A stretch of DNA of 64,000 nucleotides from an uncultured Bacteroides sp. (lineage in GTDB: Bacteria; Bacillota; Clostridia; Lachnospirales; Lachnospiraceae): assembly GCA_945913015.1 (NCBI GenBank), contig CAMECH010000005.1:62001-126000 (forward strand), read 5' to 3'. The notes beneath the pieces were generated by a model. The model did no database searches, was not told where the DNA came from, and saw only the letters and a list, made by a program, of their open reading frames with translations. This document shows, one piece after another, positions 54,839 through 63,427 of the stretch; positions within the stretch are counted from its first letter, which is position 1, and each line of letters starts with the position of its first letter. Both the position numbers and the translations under genes were made by a program.

Positions 54839-56335
54839 CTAATTCTCCTTCGTCGAGGTAAGTGTAAGATACGGTGTTGTGCTCATTGGCGTAACACCAT
54901 TCTCTTCAACCCAAATGTTAACAGTTATCGTGTACAGATATCTCTCCTCGTCCTCATTATAGTTCTGAGTAATATTGTTTGCTTCTGCCGAAGCACCGCC
55001 TCCTGTCCAGCCATTTACATCCGAAAACACACTCAGTCCGTTATTTTTAAGCTTTGTAGTACCCGAAGACTGTGTACCGTTTATGTAAATATTGCTGCAG
55101 TCCAGCTTAATCTGTACACTTGATCTGAATGCATTACGATCTTCTATGCTTGAGTCATTAGATGCCACATACTGCTCAACCAGGAATACTTTCATCTCTT
55201 TACCATCAGGAATTGCAGAACCGCCGTTCTTATTCATATTGATGTAAACAGAGTCTGATGCCGTATTACCGCTTGAACCGTATTTACGATCGTATGCCGA
55301 ATAGAAGATATAAATATCCTTAAAATCCTTGCTTGTAAAATTAATTCCGGTTTGCTCGGTAAGCGTATATTTCTTGATGAATACATCATCCTTAGTGCTG
55401 TCCACGACATTATTACCGTCAAGCAGATCAATAATATCACCATCATTATTTACGCTGTAGTGGGTTGTTCCGTCAGCAGTCAGTTCCCTGTAATACTTCA
55501 CATAAAGAATCGGCTTCTGAGTATATGTATTGGTAGTTGAGTCAAAATCAACATTCACATCAAGCACTACAACCTTCTTAATTCCCGAAAGCTTCGCCAC
55601 GCTGGTCTCTGTTGAAGTTTCTTCATGGGCAACCACATTGCCGCTTGCATCAGTAGATGCCGGATTTACAACAGAAGAACGGCTTGGCAGGATAGTCTTA
55701 ACACTTGTGTCATACTCATATATCTGCTTCATAAGCACATAATTTGACGAGTCCTTAACCTCAGCAAAAGCCGGCATGCTGTAATCATTAACAACCCATG
55801 ATGAGCCTGCACCTGTACCTGCCGCATCACCCTTATTAGGACTGAGCGTAGCCTTAACGTAATAATTAAGATGATTAGAGCCCTTATAGCATACAATATC
55901 CGAAGCATCTTTATTTACATTAGAGCCTGTATACGATGCCATTGTAAGCGAATACAGATAGTGTCCGTTTGACAGGAGCTGCGCTTTGGCATCATACACA
56001 CCTGTAACCGGATTATTGATAGTCAACGGAGTGGTCAGTCCTGCTTTTGCATTATTGGTAATCGTATTACTGTTACCATTAAGCAGTTCCTCAATGCTCA
56101 GTGCCTTACAACGCTCTATAACCTTCTGTCCTATTGCGTTGGCCTCCTCTAATTCTCTTGCCCGTGCATTCACCTTTGCAGTCGTTGCAAAGGTGGTAAG
56201 CATCGGCATTGTCATCATGGCGAGGATAACCATTGCAACCAAAACCTCGATAAGTGAAAATCCCTTATTCTTTCCCTTACCAAACCTTACCGCCCGCTTA
56301 ATGCGGTTAAATTGTCTGTTAATATGGTTCCTCAT
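54839..56335 (-). CDS. PilV-like minor pilin
   Basis: 498 residues. A long basic leader (about 25 residues) ends in KNKGFSLIEVLVAMVILAMM with a standard class III cleavage site. This is followed by a helix with EEANAIGQKVIERCKALSIE, as in PilV/GspI. The large C-terminal domain is polar and beta-rich. Cleaved product would be inserted at or near the pilus tip with the neighbouring minor pilins (inference from family). Confidence 0.8.
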   Translation of the reverse strand: MRNHINRQFNRIKRAVRFGKGKNKGFSLIEVLVAMVILAMMTMPMLTTFATTAKVNARARELEEANAIGQKVIERCKALSIEELLNGNSNTITNNAKAGLTTPLTINNPVTGVYDAKAQLLSNGHYLYSLTMASYTGSNVNKDASDIVCYKGSNHLNYYVKATLSPNKGDAAGTGAGSSWVVNDYSMPAFAEVKDSSNYVLMKQIYEYDTSVKTILPSRSSVVNPASTDASGNVVAHEETSTETSVAKLSGIKKVVVLDVNVDFDSTTNTYTQKPILYVKYYRELTADGTTHYSVNNDGDIIDLLDGNNVVDSTKDDVFIKKYTLTEQTGINFTSKDFKDIYIFYSAYDRKYGSSGNTASDSVYINMNKNGGSAIPDGKEMKVFLVEQYVASNDSSIEDRNAFRSSVQIKLDCSNIYINGTQSSGTTKLKNNGLSVFSDVNGWTGGGASAEANNITQNYNEDEERYLYTITVNIWVEENGVTPMSTTPYLTLTSTKEN

Positions 56336-56352
56336 ACATACTCCCCATGTTT

Positions 56353-57528
56353 TTACTGATAAATTGTTATATCACCTGTTCTGTTTGTAATCTTTACACG
56401 GCTGCTCTTTGTATCATCATTGCAAATCTTGATGTTCAAAGGCATATCTGTGTCGTTGGTTACGCTCAGGTTAATGTTTCCTGTATCAGACGAATCAATA
56501 CGCGGTGAGCTCATAATAAGCATATCAAGCGTGTTGCCCGGCTCAAATGCCACACCTGCATTGTAATCTGTAAGCGGATATGTCTTATCGCCAATCTTGT
56601 ACTGTACCTTGTAAGCTCCTGCTGTTCCGAAGAATCTTACAGATACATCAAGCTGTCCGTTGCTGTTAGCAGTCAGGACTGAATTTCTTGACATATCATT
56701 CTTCCTACCGATAATACATGAATCAACGTCTGCATTAGCTGAATTCAAAAGTATGTAATAATCATAGTTACTAAGAATGTAATCGCCCGTTGTATCAGAC
56801 ATATCAATTCTTGTTGAATCAAATACACTTGAATTGAAAATGTTATCTGTGCCGACAGGAAGTGCAAATGAAGGACTTACATGCTTTCTGTCTCCTCCTA
56901 CTACAGCATAAGTTGCAATCGAGATAGTTCCCGTAACAGTTCCGTCCTCAACATTATATGACATGGACATCGACTCAATTGCATTCTTACTGAAGTAATT
57001 GTTGATGTAATTAATCATCTGCTTCCATTGTGAATATTCTGCTTCATATGAAATAGTAAGCGTTGTCTTGTAACCCTTGTAATCCGATTTATATACGGAA
57101 GTTCCGTTAGCTGACGGATTGGATGAGCGCACCTGACCGAAAGTATAAATATTGGTTGCCTCGGAAAATGTAACGCCCTTAATCCATGCACCGGTAATTT
57201 TCTCAACCTTGTTCAGGAACTCAAGTGAATCGTCCTGATTTATGCTACTGCTGTAATTAGCAAATACCGAGTTGTAAATCTTCTTAAATTCTGCCGTGTC
57301 AGCCTCGTATTTTGCACGGTTCTGTGTCTTTTCAATCAAATCCTTCTGGACTGTATGAAGCTTTGCTGACTCATTCTGATACAGGAGAGTCTTCTCTGCA
57401 AACTTCTGGTATCCAAGCATATATGCCGCAATTACAATGACAACTGCAAGCAGAACCATTAAAAGTTTTTTATCCCTGTCACTTATTTCAAATGACATAT
57501 TATTCAAAAAATCAAATTTTTTCTTCAT
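56353..57528 (-). CDS. PilO-like pilus alignment protein
   Basis: 391 residues, with a short cytoplasmic tail, one membrane helix (about 22-40, LLMVLLAVVIVIAAYMLGYQ), a coiled-coil segment (about 45-90), and a ferredoxin-like extracytoplasmic domain with YKTTLTISYEAEYSQWKQMI, which resembles PilO. A further C-terminal beta domain (about 240-391) is not seen in usual PilO. It follows the PilM-PilN fusion, the normal pilM-N-O order. Confidence 0.75.
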   Translation of the reverse strand: MKKKFDFLNNMSFEISDRDKKLLMVLLAVVIVIAAYMLGYQKFAEKTLLYQNESAKLHTVQKDLIEKTQNRAKYEADTAEFKKIYNSVFANYSSSINQDDSLEFLNKVEKITGAWIKGVTFSEATNIYTFGQVRSSNPSANGTSVYKSDYKGYKTTLTISYEAEYSQWKQMINYINNYFSKNAIESMSMSYNVEDGTVTGTISIATYAVVGGDRKHVSPSFALPVGTDNIFNSSVFDSTRIDMSDTTGDYILSNYDYYILLNSANADVDSCIIGRKNDMSRNSVLTANSNGQLDVSVRFFGTAGAYKVQYKIGDKTYPLTDYNAGVAFEPGNTLDMLIMSSPRIDSSDTGNINLSVTNDTDMPLNIKICNDDTKSSRVKITNRTGDITIYQ

Positions 57529-57543
57529 GAATGCACCCTCCCC

Positions 57544-59262
57544 TTATCTAGTCGCTGCCTGTGTTGAAGACTGCGCTGCTGTTGCATTCGTTGCAGCCTG
57601 TGTTGCCGATGTTGCCTGCGTTGCTGCCGTTGTAGCTGCCGCCTGTGTTGCTGACTTTACAGGTGCTGTCGGTGTCTGTGCTGACTGTGTAGGATTCAAT
57701 GAAGCATCAAGCATAAATGTACATGTCATCGAGAATGTAACAGTCTTTACTCCCTCATTGTCAACAACTTCTGCTTCACTTCCAATCAGGACTTCATTAA
57801 CATTCTTTACAGCTTTTAACTTCTGAACCAGAAGAGCAAGTGAACTCTTGCTGCTTGCCACACCTGATATAGTAACCTCACCGCTGTTAACACTCATACT
57901 CTTAACCGATATGTCAGACGGCATATTCTGTTCAAGAGATGTGATAAATCCAGACAGGGAATCATCATTGTTATACGTAAGAAGCTGGAATGCAAGTGCA
58001 TCTGTTGCAATATCCTTCGCCTCATAATAATCATTTACAACACTTTCAATTCCTTTTACCTGATTCACACTGGCCTGCGCCGTATCTCTCTCAGCCTTAG
58101 CCGACATCATCATTGCAAAAGAACCTACAACAAGAATAAGAGAACCAACTACCGCTGCTCCGAGAATTACCTTGAAAATTCTGATGTCATCCTTACTCTT
58201 AACTTCCGCCTGCACAGAGCGAGGAATGAAATTAACAGGATTAATAAATGCACCGATATTGATAATATATGTAGGAATAGATGATGCCTCAACATATGTC
58301 TTCTTATCCGTAGTAACACCATTGAGCTGCTCGATTGATTCAATAGGAAGCTTCAGCTCATTCGCAAACAACTCCTTAAAGCCAAGCATTGTTGTTGCAT
58401 TACCTATAATATACGCTTTCTCAATCGGACGGTTTGAGTTACGTGTAACATAATAGTCCAGAATACGGTTAACATTGGTAATAAGGTATCTTAATGACTC
58501 TGTTACAGGGTCGCCGTCAAAATTTGCATGTATAAGCTGCTGCTCCTGTAACTTTTTAAGAGCCGGATCATATTTAATTCGCATTGAATCCATAAGTGCA
58601 TTAACTACTACTGACTTGCCGTATGGGATTGTTCTTTGAAGCTGCAGTACATTGTTATCAAGAATATTAACGATTGTTGCATCATTCTCCACCTGAATAA
58701 CAATACTTGGAGAGTTGTCAACCTGCAGCTTTAATGTCTGGTATGTTGAATTACCGACAAAGTCGATTGCCTTAACCTCAAGTCCCAATGAAGAAGCCAA
58801 ATCGTAATATGCATTAATCATGGCTTCAGGCATTGCCATTACCATTACCTTAATCTTTGGGTCTTCATTCTCATACTCGAGCTTTTCAAGCACAAGATAA
58901 TTGATAATATACTCTTCCAATTCAACCGGGAAATACTCGGATGCATTAGTCATAATAATATCTTTGATTTTATTTGTCTTTACATTAGGAATGATTACTT
59001 CCTTTGTAGCAATCTTTGTTGATGCAATTGAAAATACTGTCTTTGTACTCTCCATTCTGTTGGAGTCCATCGCAACCTTGATTGCCTTTGCCAAAGCACC
59101 TCTGTCACGGATTGTACCGTCATTATAACTTCTTACAGGTGTCGGCACGGTTACCGCTTTATGAATAACCGCAACCTTATTGTTTTTCTTTGACATCTCA
59201 CATATCTTAATATACTCATTATTTATTGATATACTGAGTGTCCTGTTCCCTTTACCAGCCAT
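57544..59262 (-). CDS. PilM-PilN fusion, type IV pilus assembly
   Basis: 572 residues. The first 345 or so are a cytoplasmic actin-like PilM: LSISINNEYIKICEM, IPNVKTNKIKDIIMTNASEY and the PilM-type PVELEEYIINYLVLE. At about 365-390 a membrane helix (FKVILGAAVVGSLILVVGSF) begins a PilN-like part, with a coiled coil and a ferredoxin-like domain with ISVKSMSVNSGEVTISGVAS. The C-terminal 45 residues are Thr/Ala/Gln repeats (TQAA units). The ATG at 59262 follows GGGGAGGATACATA. A 132-base gap precedes it and contains TTGACT but no convincing -10. Confidence 0.82.
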   Translation of the reverse strand: MAGKGNRTLSISINNEYIKICEMSKKNNKVAVIHKAVTVPTPVRSYNDGTIRDRGALAKAIKVAMDSNRMESTKTVFSIASTKIATKEVIIPNVKTNKIKDIIMTNASEYFPVELEEYIINYLVLEKLEYENEDPKIKVMVMAMPEAMINAYYDLASSLGLEVKAIDFVGNSTYQTLKLQVDNSPSIVIQVENDATIVNILDNNVLQLQRTIPYGKSVVVNALMDSMRIKYDPALKKLQEQQLIHANFDGDPVTESLRYLITNVNRILDYYVTRNSNRPIEKAYIIGNATTMLGFKELFANELKLPIESIEQLNGVTTDKKTYVEASSIPTYIINIGAFINPVNFIPRSVQAEVKSKDDIRIFKVILGAAVVGSLILVVGSFAMMMSAKAERDTAQASVNQVKGIESVVNDYYEAKDIATDALAFQLLTYNNDDSLSGFITSLEQNMPSDISVKSMSVNSGEVTISGVASSKSSLALLVQKLKAVKNVNEVLIGSEAEVVDNEGVKTVTFSMTCTFMLDASLNPTQSAQTPTAPVKSATQAAATTAATQATSATQAATNATAAQSSTQAATR

Positions 59263-59394
59263 TATGTATCCTCCCCTGCCGCCTGTTCCCTTCTGCGGCA
59301 TATTTTAAATCTTTCTTATATTATTTATCTTAAATGCATATCACATTTTGCTCTTTCTAAGTCAAATTAAGTGACAACACAATTTTTTTCAAAA

Positions 59395-60165
59395 TTAAAA
59401 TATTAATCCCATGTACCATTCTATCATCCGGCTTCCCCATAATGATGCAATCATGATTCCGGCTGCAAGATATGGTCCGAATGCAAGCACATGGTCTTCT
59501 TTGCTGACTTTCATTCTTATCGAGTGAATTACAGCTCCCAGAATGCATCCCAACAGAAATGCAAGTATATTTTCTTTCCATCCGAGGAAAAGCCCTGCCG
59601 CAGCCATAAGCTTGATATCGCCTCCGCCAAAGCAGTCTGCACCGACAATAAGCCGTCCTATGTACAGACAGATTAGCATAAAAGCACTAACAGCAAAAAA
59701 ACCTATTATGTGATCCAATAATAAGTCCGGGTAATCAAGCAATGTTTTTATAAGCCCAAGCACTCCAATCGTAACATTAAGTCCGAAAGGAATTTCATAT
59801 GTACGCCAGTCAATTACTGTTATCACAAGTAAAATTGTAAACAAAAGGCAATTTAATATGCTGACAAAAGAAAACCCCAAATTAAAAAATATAAACACAT
59901 ACCCGAATCCATTGATTGCTTCGACCAATGGATATTGTGCCGATATTTTTGCACCGCAGTGTCTGCATCTCCCCTTTAAAATAATGTAGCTGACCAGTGG
60001 TACTAAATCGTACCACTGGATTTTATTGCCACATGTCATGCAGTGAGACCTGTGTGTCGCAATATTCTCTTTTAACGGAAGTCGGCATATAAGCACATTT
60101 GAGAAACTTCCTATGACAATTCCGTACAGGAATATAATTACATACAGGATAACCTCAGCCAGCAT
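59395..60165 (-). CDS. pilD: Prepilin peptidase and N-methyltransferase (A24 family)
   Basis: Membrane aspartyl protease that cleaves and methylates prepilins. Residues about 1-70 hold the GSFSNVLICRLPL motif and two CxxC pairs (CMTCGNKIQWYDL and CRHCGAKIS). Active-site Asp residues are in VITVIDWRTYEIP and ADCFGGGDIKLMA. About seven to eight hydrophobic segments. Length 256. Directly follows the major pilin gene. Confidence 0.93.
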   Translation of the reverse strand: MLAEVILYVIIFLYGIVIGSFSNVLICRLPLKENIATHRSHCMTCGNKIQWYDLVPLVSYIILKGRCRHCGAKISAQYPLVEAINGFGYVFIFFNLGFSFVSILNCLLFTILLVITVIDWRTYEIPFGLNVTIGVLGLIKTLLDYPDLLLDHIIGFFAVSAFMLICLYIGRLIVGADCFGGGDIKLMAAAGLFLGWKENILAFLLGCILGAVIHSIRMKVSKEDHVLAFGPYLAAGIMIASLWGSRMIEWYMGLIF

Positions 60166-60197
60166 ATTATTACTACCTTTTAATAATTTTCATCAAA

Positions 60198-60671
60198 TTA
60201 CTTAGATACCATTGACACCTTATTCTTAGCTGCTGAAACAACACTACCACTCTGGTAAACGCCAACTTCAACAGCACCGTTTGAAGAAACTCTGATTTCA
60301 AGTGTACCGCTTGTTCCTGACTTTGAAGTCATCTTTGTATCACTTGTGATAATTGTTCCAAACTCTGTTGAAAGTGAGCCAAATGCTGAAGAAAATGCAA
60401 GGTTAGCTCCTGTTGTTCCTGATGCTACTGTTACAGAACCTGTTGTAGGTACTGTAGCTGAATATACCTTCTCATCTGACATTGCAGTTACTACTGCCTG
60501 ACGGATTGAATCAAGGTTCTGAAGGTCCTTTGACTCCCTTGACTTCTCAATGTTGCCGATAAGTGTAGGAGCAAGTACGCCTACAAGTACTGCCATGATG
60601 GCAATAACTACAATAAGCTCAACGAGTGAGAAACCTTTGTTGTTCTTCTTGTCTTTCTTGAATCTCTTCAT
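60198..60671 (-). CDS. pilA: Major type IV pilin (prepilin)
   Basis: 157 residues. Short basic leader, then KGFSLVELIVVIAIMAVLVG with cleavage after Gly and the Glu at mature position 5, followed by the amphipathic SRESKDLQNLDSIRQAVVTA helix and a small Ser/Thr/Gly-rich head. No cysteines are seen in the head. The ATG at 60671 follows GGAGG by eight bases; the ATG at 60686 does not. It has its own promoter, which would suit a highly expressed subunit. Confidence 0.88.
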   Translation of the reverse strand: MKRFKKDKKNNKGFSLVELIVVIAIMAVLVGVLAPTLIGNIEKSRESKDLQNLDSIRQAVVTAMSDEKVYSATVPTTGSVTVASGTTGANLAFSSAFGSLSTEFGTIITSDTKMTSKSGTSGTLEIRVSSNGAVEVGVYQSGSVVSAAKNKVSMVSK

Positions 60672-60708
60672 AATTAAATCCTCCATATACCCTTATGTAT
60701 TTTTATTT

Positions 60709-60738
60709 ATTATAATCCCCTGCAGGCCGCCGGGTAAA
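60709..60738 (-). promoter_or_regulatory. Promoter of the major pilin gene
   Basis: TTTACC (-35) and a perfect TATAAT (-10) with 18-base spacing lie 37 bases before the pilin ATG, in the pilC-pilin gap. A GC-rich stretch overlaps the spacer. Confidence 0.6.
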
Positions 60739-60802
60739 CGGCCGGGAAATATAACCGAAAGATAAAAATATTGAAATACACTCAACTCCTGAACCGTTAT
60801 GA

Positions 60803-62014
60803 TTAACTAAGTGTTGAATAAAGTGTAATCATCGGCTGGTAAATTGAAAGTACCAGTACACCTACAACTCCTGCCATCACAAGGATAATCATAGGCTCCA
60901 TAAGTGCTGTTACAGACTGGGTTGCAAGTTCAACCTCTTCATCATAATAGTTGGCAACATTGGTAAGCATTTCTTCAATGCTACCTGTTTCTTCACCAAT
61001 TCCTACCATATGTACAAGCATCGGCGGAAAAAGATTGGTGACTCCAATCTGCTGTGAAAGTCCCATACCGAGTGCCACACCATTCTTAACCTTCTGGAGT
61101 GCATCCTTAAAAAGTATATTGTCCATAGTGCCCGATGCAATCTCAATTGCGCTAATCATCGGCATACCTGCCGCAAGCAGTGTTGACATTACTCGTGAGA
61201 ATCTCGCACATGCAGTCTTTACAGCCAGTGTTCCGAATACAGGTATCTTAATCTTAATTCCGTCAATCAGATGTCTTCCCGAATCAGTCCTGTAATATGA
61301 CTTATACAGGAATACCACGCCAACAACAATCATAATAAGCAGCCACCACTTTTGAGTGACAAAGTTACTCATATTGATTACCATAACCGTCATGAAAGGC
61401 ATCTCCGTATCGAGACCTTCAAACATACTCATAAAGTTAGGAATTACAAACATCATCATTACAATGACAACGCCTATTGCCACGCACAGAAGAACAATAG
61501 GATAAATCATCGCTTTCTTAACCATGCCCTGAAGTTTTGAGTCCTTCTCAAACTGGATTGCCATTCGTTCAACGGCAGTTTCAAGGCTACCAGAAGCCTC
61601 ACCTGCAGCAACCATACTTATAAGAAGCGGAGGAAAAATCGATCCCTCAGCTCTCATGGCATTGGCAAGAGTCTCACCTTTTTCAACATTACTCTGCACA
61701 TTCTTAATCGCAGCGCGAAGATGCTTACTTTCAGTCTGATCACTCATCATGCTGAGTGCATTGATTACGTTAACACCGGCTCTTAATATACTTGAAAACT
61801 GACGGCAGAATACACTTAAATCTCTGACTTTAGTTTTCTTCTTTCCAAAAGAAAAACTGATATCCTTATCGAGTGCTCCCTGCTTTGCCACCGTGATAGG
61901 CAGAAGCCCCTGCTCCTTAAGTGACTTAGCAGCATCTTCTCTTGTTTCAGCCGTTATGGTTCCCTTTTTTTCTTTTCCGTCAGGGCCTACAACTGTGTAT
62001 GAAAATGTTTCCAT
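60803..62014 (-). CDS. pilC: Type IV pilus inner-membrane platform protein PilC (GspF family)
   Basis: Membrane platform that couples an assembly ATPase to pilin insertion. 403 residues, with an N-terminal SSS-like cytoplasmic segment (METFSYTVVGPDGKEKKGTI) and two GspF domains: FCRQFSSILRAGVNVINALS and a second at ARFSRVMSTLLAAGMPMISA, plus three membrane helices. The ATG at 62014 follows GGGGAGAGCAGTA. First gene of the pilus operon; no pilB or pilT lies upstream. Confidence 0.95.
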   Translation of the reverse strand: METFSYTVVGPDGKEKKGTITAETREDAAKSLKEQGLLPITVAKQGALDKDISFSFGKKKTKVRDLSVFCRQFSSILRAGVNVINALSMMSDQTESKHLRAAIKNVQSNVEKGETLANAMRAEGSIFPPLLISMVAAGEASGSLETAVERMAIQFEKDSKLQGMVKKAMIYPIVLLCVAIGVVIVMMMFVIPNFMSMFEGLDTEMPFMTVMVINMSNFVTQKWWLLIMIVVGVVFLYKSYYRTDSGRHLIDGIKIKIPVFGTLAVKTACARFSRVMSTLLAAGMPMISAIEIASGTMDNILFKDALQKVKNGVALGMGLSQQIGVTNLFPPMLVHMVGIGEETGSIEEMLTNVANYYDEEVELATQSVTALMEPMIILVMAGVVGVLVLSIYQPMITLYSTLS

Positions 62015-62196
62015 TACTGCTCTCCCCTATTTTACTTATTTTACGTTACATTTACAAAATGTTTCCCTTATATTCACAATTCACAAAAAGTTCATACCAT
62101 GATATTAACACAATATTAATTATATTTCTAGTGTTTTCTATTAATTTTTTAACCATATCGTTAATTTTTTTGTTAATTATTCATAAAAATGTCAGA
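62015..62196 (-). promoter_or_regulatory. AT-rich leader region upstream of pilC
   Basis: 182 bases between the trpS terminator and pilC. It contains two adjacent 7-base direct repeats (TTGTGAA on the minus strand, 62073-62086) and several TATAAT-like hexamers, but no promoter with both boxes at correct spacing. It probably holds the pilus operon promoter and possibly an operator. Confidence 0.35.
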
Positions 62197-62202
62197 AAAA
62201 AT

Positions 62203-62242
62203 TCCAACACCGCTCATATAACTTTATGAACAGTATTGGAAT
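62203..62242 (-). terminator. Rho-independent terminator of trpS
   Basis: A 17-bp stem (62203-62219 with 62226-62242, three G-U pairs) with a 6-base loop is followed by TTTTTT on the minus strand, seven bases after the trpS stop. Confidence 0.92.
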
Positions 62243-62248
62243 ATAATG

Positions 62249-63337
62249 TTAATTCTTTTCAAATTTTTCTGACTGTGCCTGAATCAGGGCGGCATCTTCA
62301 AAGTAATTAATTTTCATTGCATCCCTGACATCATGAAGAGTCTGCGCTGCAACCTCTCTTGCTGCCTCGCTTCCTTTCTTAAGCACTTCATAAACATAAG
62401 GAATATCCTTTTCAAATTCCTTGCGGCGGTTTCTGATTGGCTCAAGCTCCTCCTGAATAACATTATTAAGGAACTTCTTGACCTTGACATCTCCAAGTCC
62501 GCCCCTCTTATAGTGCTCTTTCATCTCATCAAGATTTGCATAATCAGGACAGTATTTTGCAAAGTGTTCTGTTTTGCAGAACGCATCAAGATATATAAAC
62601 ACAGTATTGCCTTCAAGGCTTCCCGGATCCTCAACACGGATATGGTTAGGATCTGTATACATGCTCATTATCTTCTTTCTTATATCTTCCGGCTCCTCTG
62701 CAAGATAAATACAATTGCCAAGCGATTTGCTCATCTTGGCTTTGCCGTCGATTCCCGGAAGTCTTAAGCATGCTTCATTATCCGGAAGCAGAATATCAGG
62801 ATCTGTAAGCACCTCGCCATATGTTGAATTAAACTTATGAACAATCTCCTTTGTCTGTTCAACCATAGGCATCTGGTCTTCTCCGGCAGGAACTGTTGTT
62901 GCCTTAAACGCTGTGATGTCTGATGCCTGGCTTATCGGATAGCAGAAAAATCCTGTAGGAATACTTGCCTCAAAATTGCGCATTTTAATCTCATTCTTAA
63001 CTGTTGGATTGCGCTGCAGTCTCGATACAGTAACAAGATTCATATAATACATTGTAAGCTCACAAAGTTCAGGAATCTGTGACTGTATAAAGAGTGTTGA
63101 TTTTGCCGGATCAAGTCCGCACGCAAGGTAATCCAGTGCCACCTCAACAATATTCTGTCTAATCTTCTCAGGATTATCCGCATTATCTGTAAGTGCCTGT
63201 GCGTCGGCAATCATTATATAAATTTTGTCATACTCTCCTGAATTCTGGAGTTCAACACGTCTCCTCAGTGAGCCCACATAATGTCCCACATGTAATCTTC
63301 CAGTCGGTCTGTCACCCGTTAAAATAATCTTTCCCAT
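62249..63337 (-). CDS. trpS: Tryptophanyl-tRNA synthetase
   Basis: Class I synthetase charging tRNA-Trp. HIGH-like [17 protein letters not shown] at the N-terminus, the [14 protein letters not shown] substrate region, and KMSKS in [16 protein letters not shown]. The 362 residues fit. The ATG at 63337 follows GAGGAGAATC; the longer frame from 63409 has no ribosome site. It has its own promoter and terminator, and no T-box leader is seen. Confidence 0.97.
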   Translation of the reverse strand: MGKIILTGDRPTGRLHVGHYVGSLRRRVELQNSGEYDKIYIMIADAQALTDNADNPEKIRQNIVEVALDYLACGLDPAKSTLFIQSQIPELCELTMYYMNLVTVSRLQRNPTVKNEIKMRNFEASIPTGFFCYPISQASDITAFKATTVPAGEDQMPMVEQTKEIVHKFNSTYGEVLTDPDILLPDNEACLRLPGIDGKAKMSKSLGNCIYLAEEPEDIRKKIMSMYTDPNHIRVEDPGSLEGNTVFIYLDAFCKTEHFAKYCPDYANLDEMKEHYKRGGLGDVKVKKFLNNVIQEELEPIRNRRKEFEKDIPYVYEVLKKGSEAAREVAAQTLHDVRDAMKINYFEDAALIQAQSEKFEKN

Positions 63338-63376
63338 GATTCTCCTCATTTCTAACCGATTATATACAATAACTTC

Positions 63377-63405
63377 ATTATGAAACATATGTAGAAAAAT
63401 ATCAA
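63377..63405 (-). promoter_or_regulatory. Sigma-A promoter of trpS
   Basis: TTGATA (-35) and CATAAT (-10), each five of six matches, are separated by exactly 17 bases on the minus strand, 39 bases before the trpS ATG. Confidence 0.7.
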
Positions 63406-63427
63406 GCAAAAGTACAATTTTTAACTG

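Noticed and set aside
60722-60755. GC-rich inverted stretch between pilC and the pilin as a terminator
   Set aside because: The stem is short (4-5 bp), not followed by Ts, and overlaps the better-supported pilin promoter.
63338-63427. T-box leader before trpS
   Set aside because: Only 90 bases are available between genes and no T-box sequence or antiterminator is seen; a simple promoter is present.
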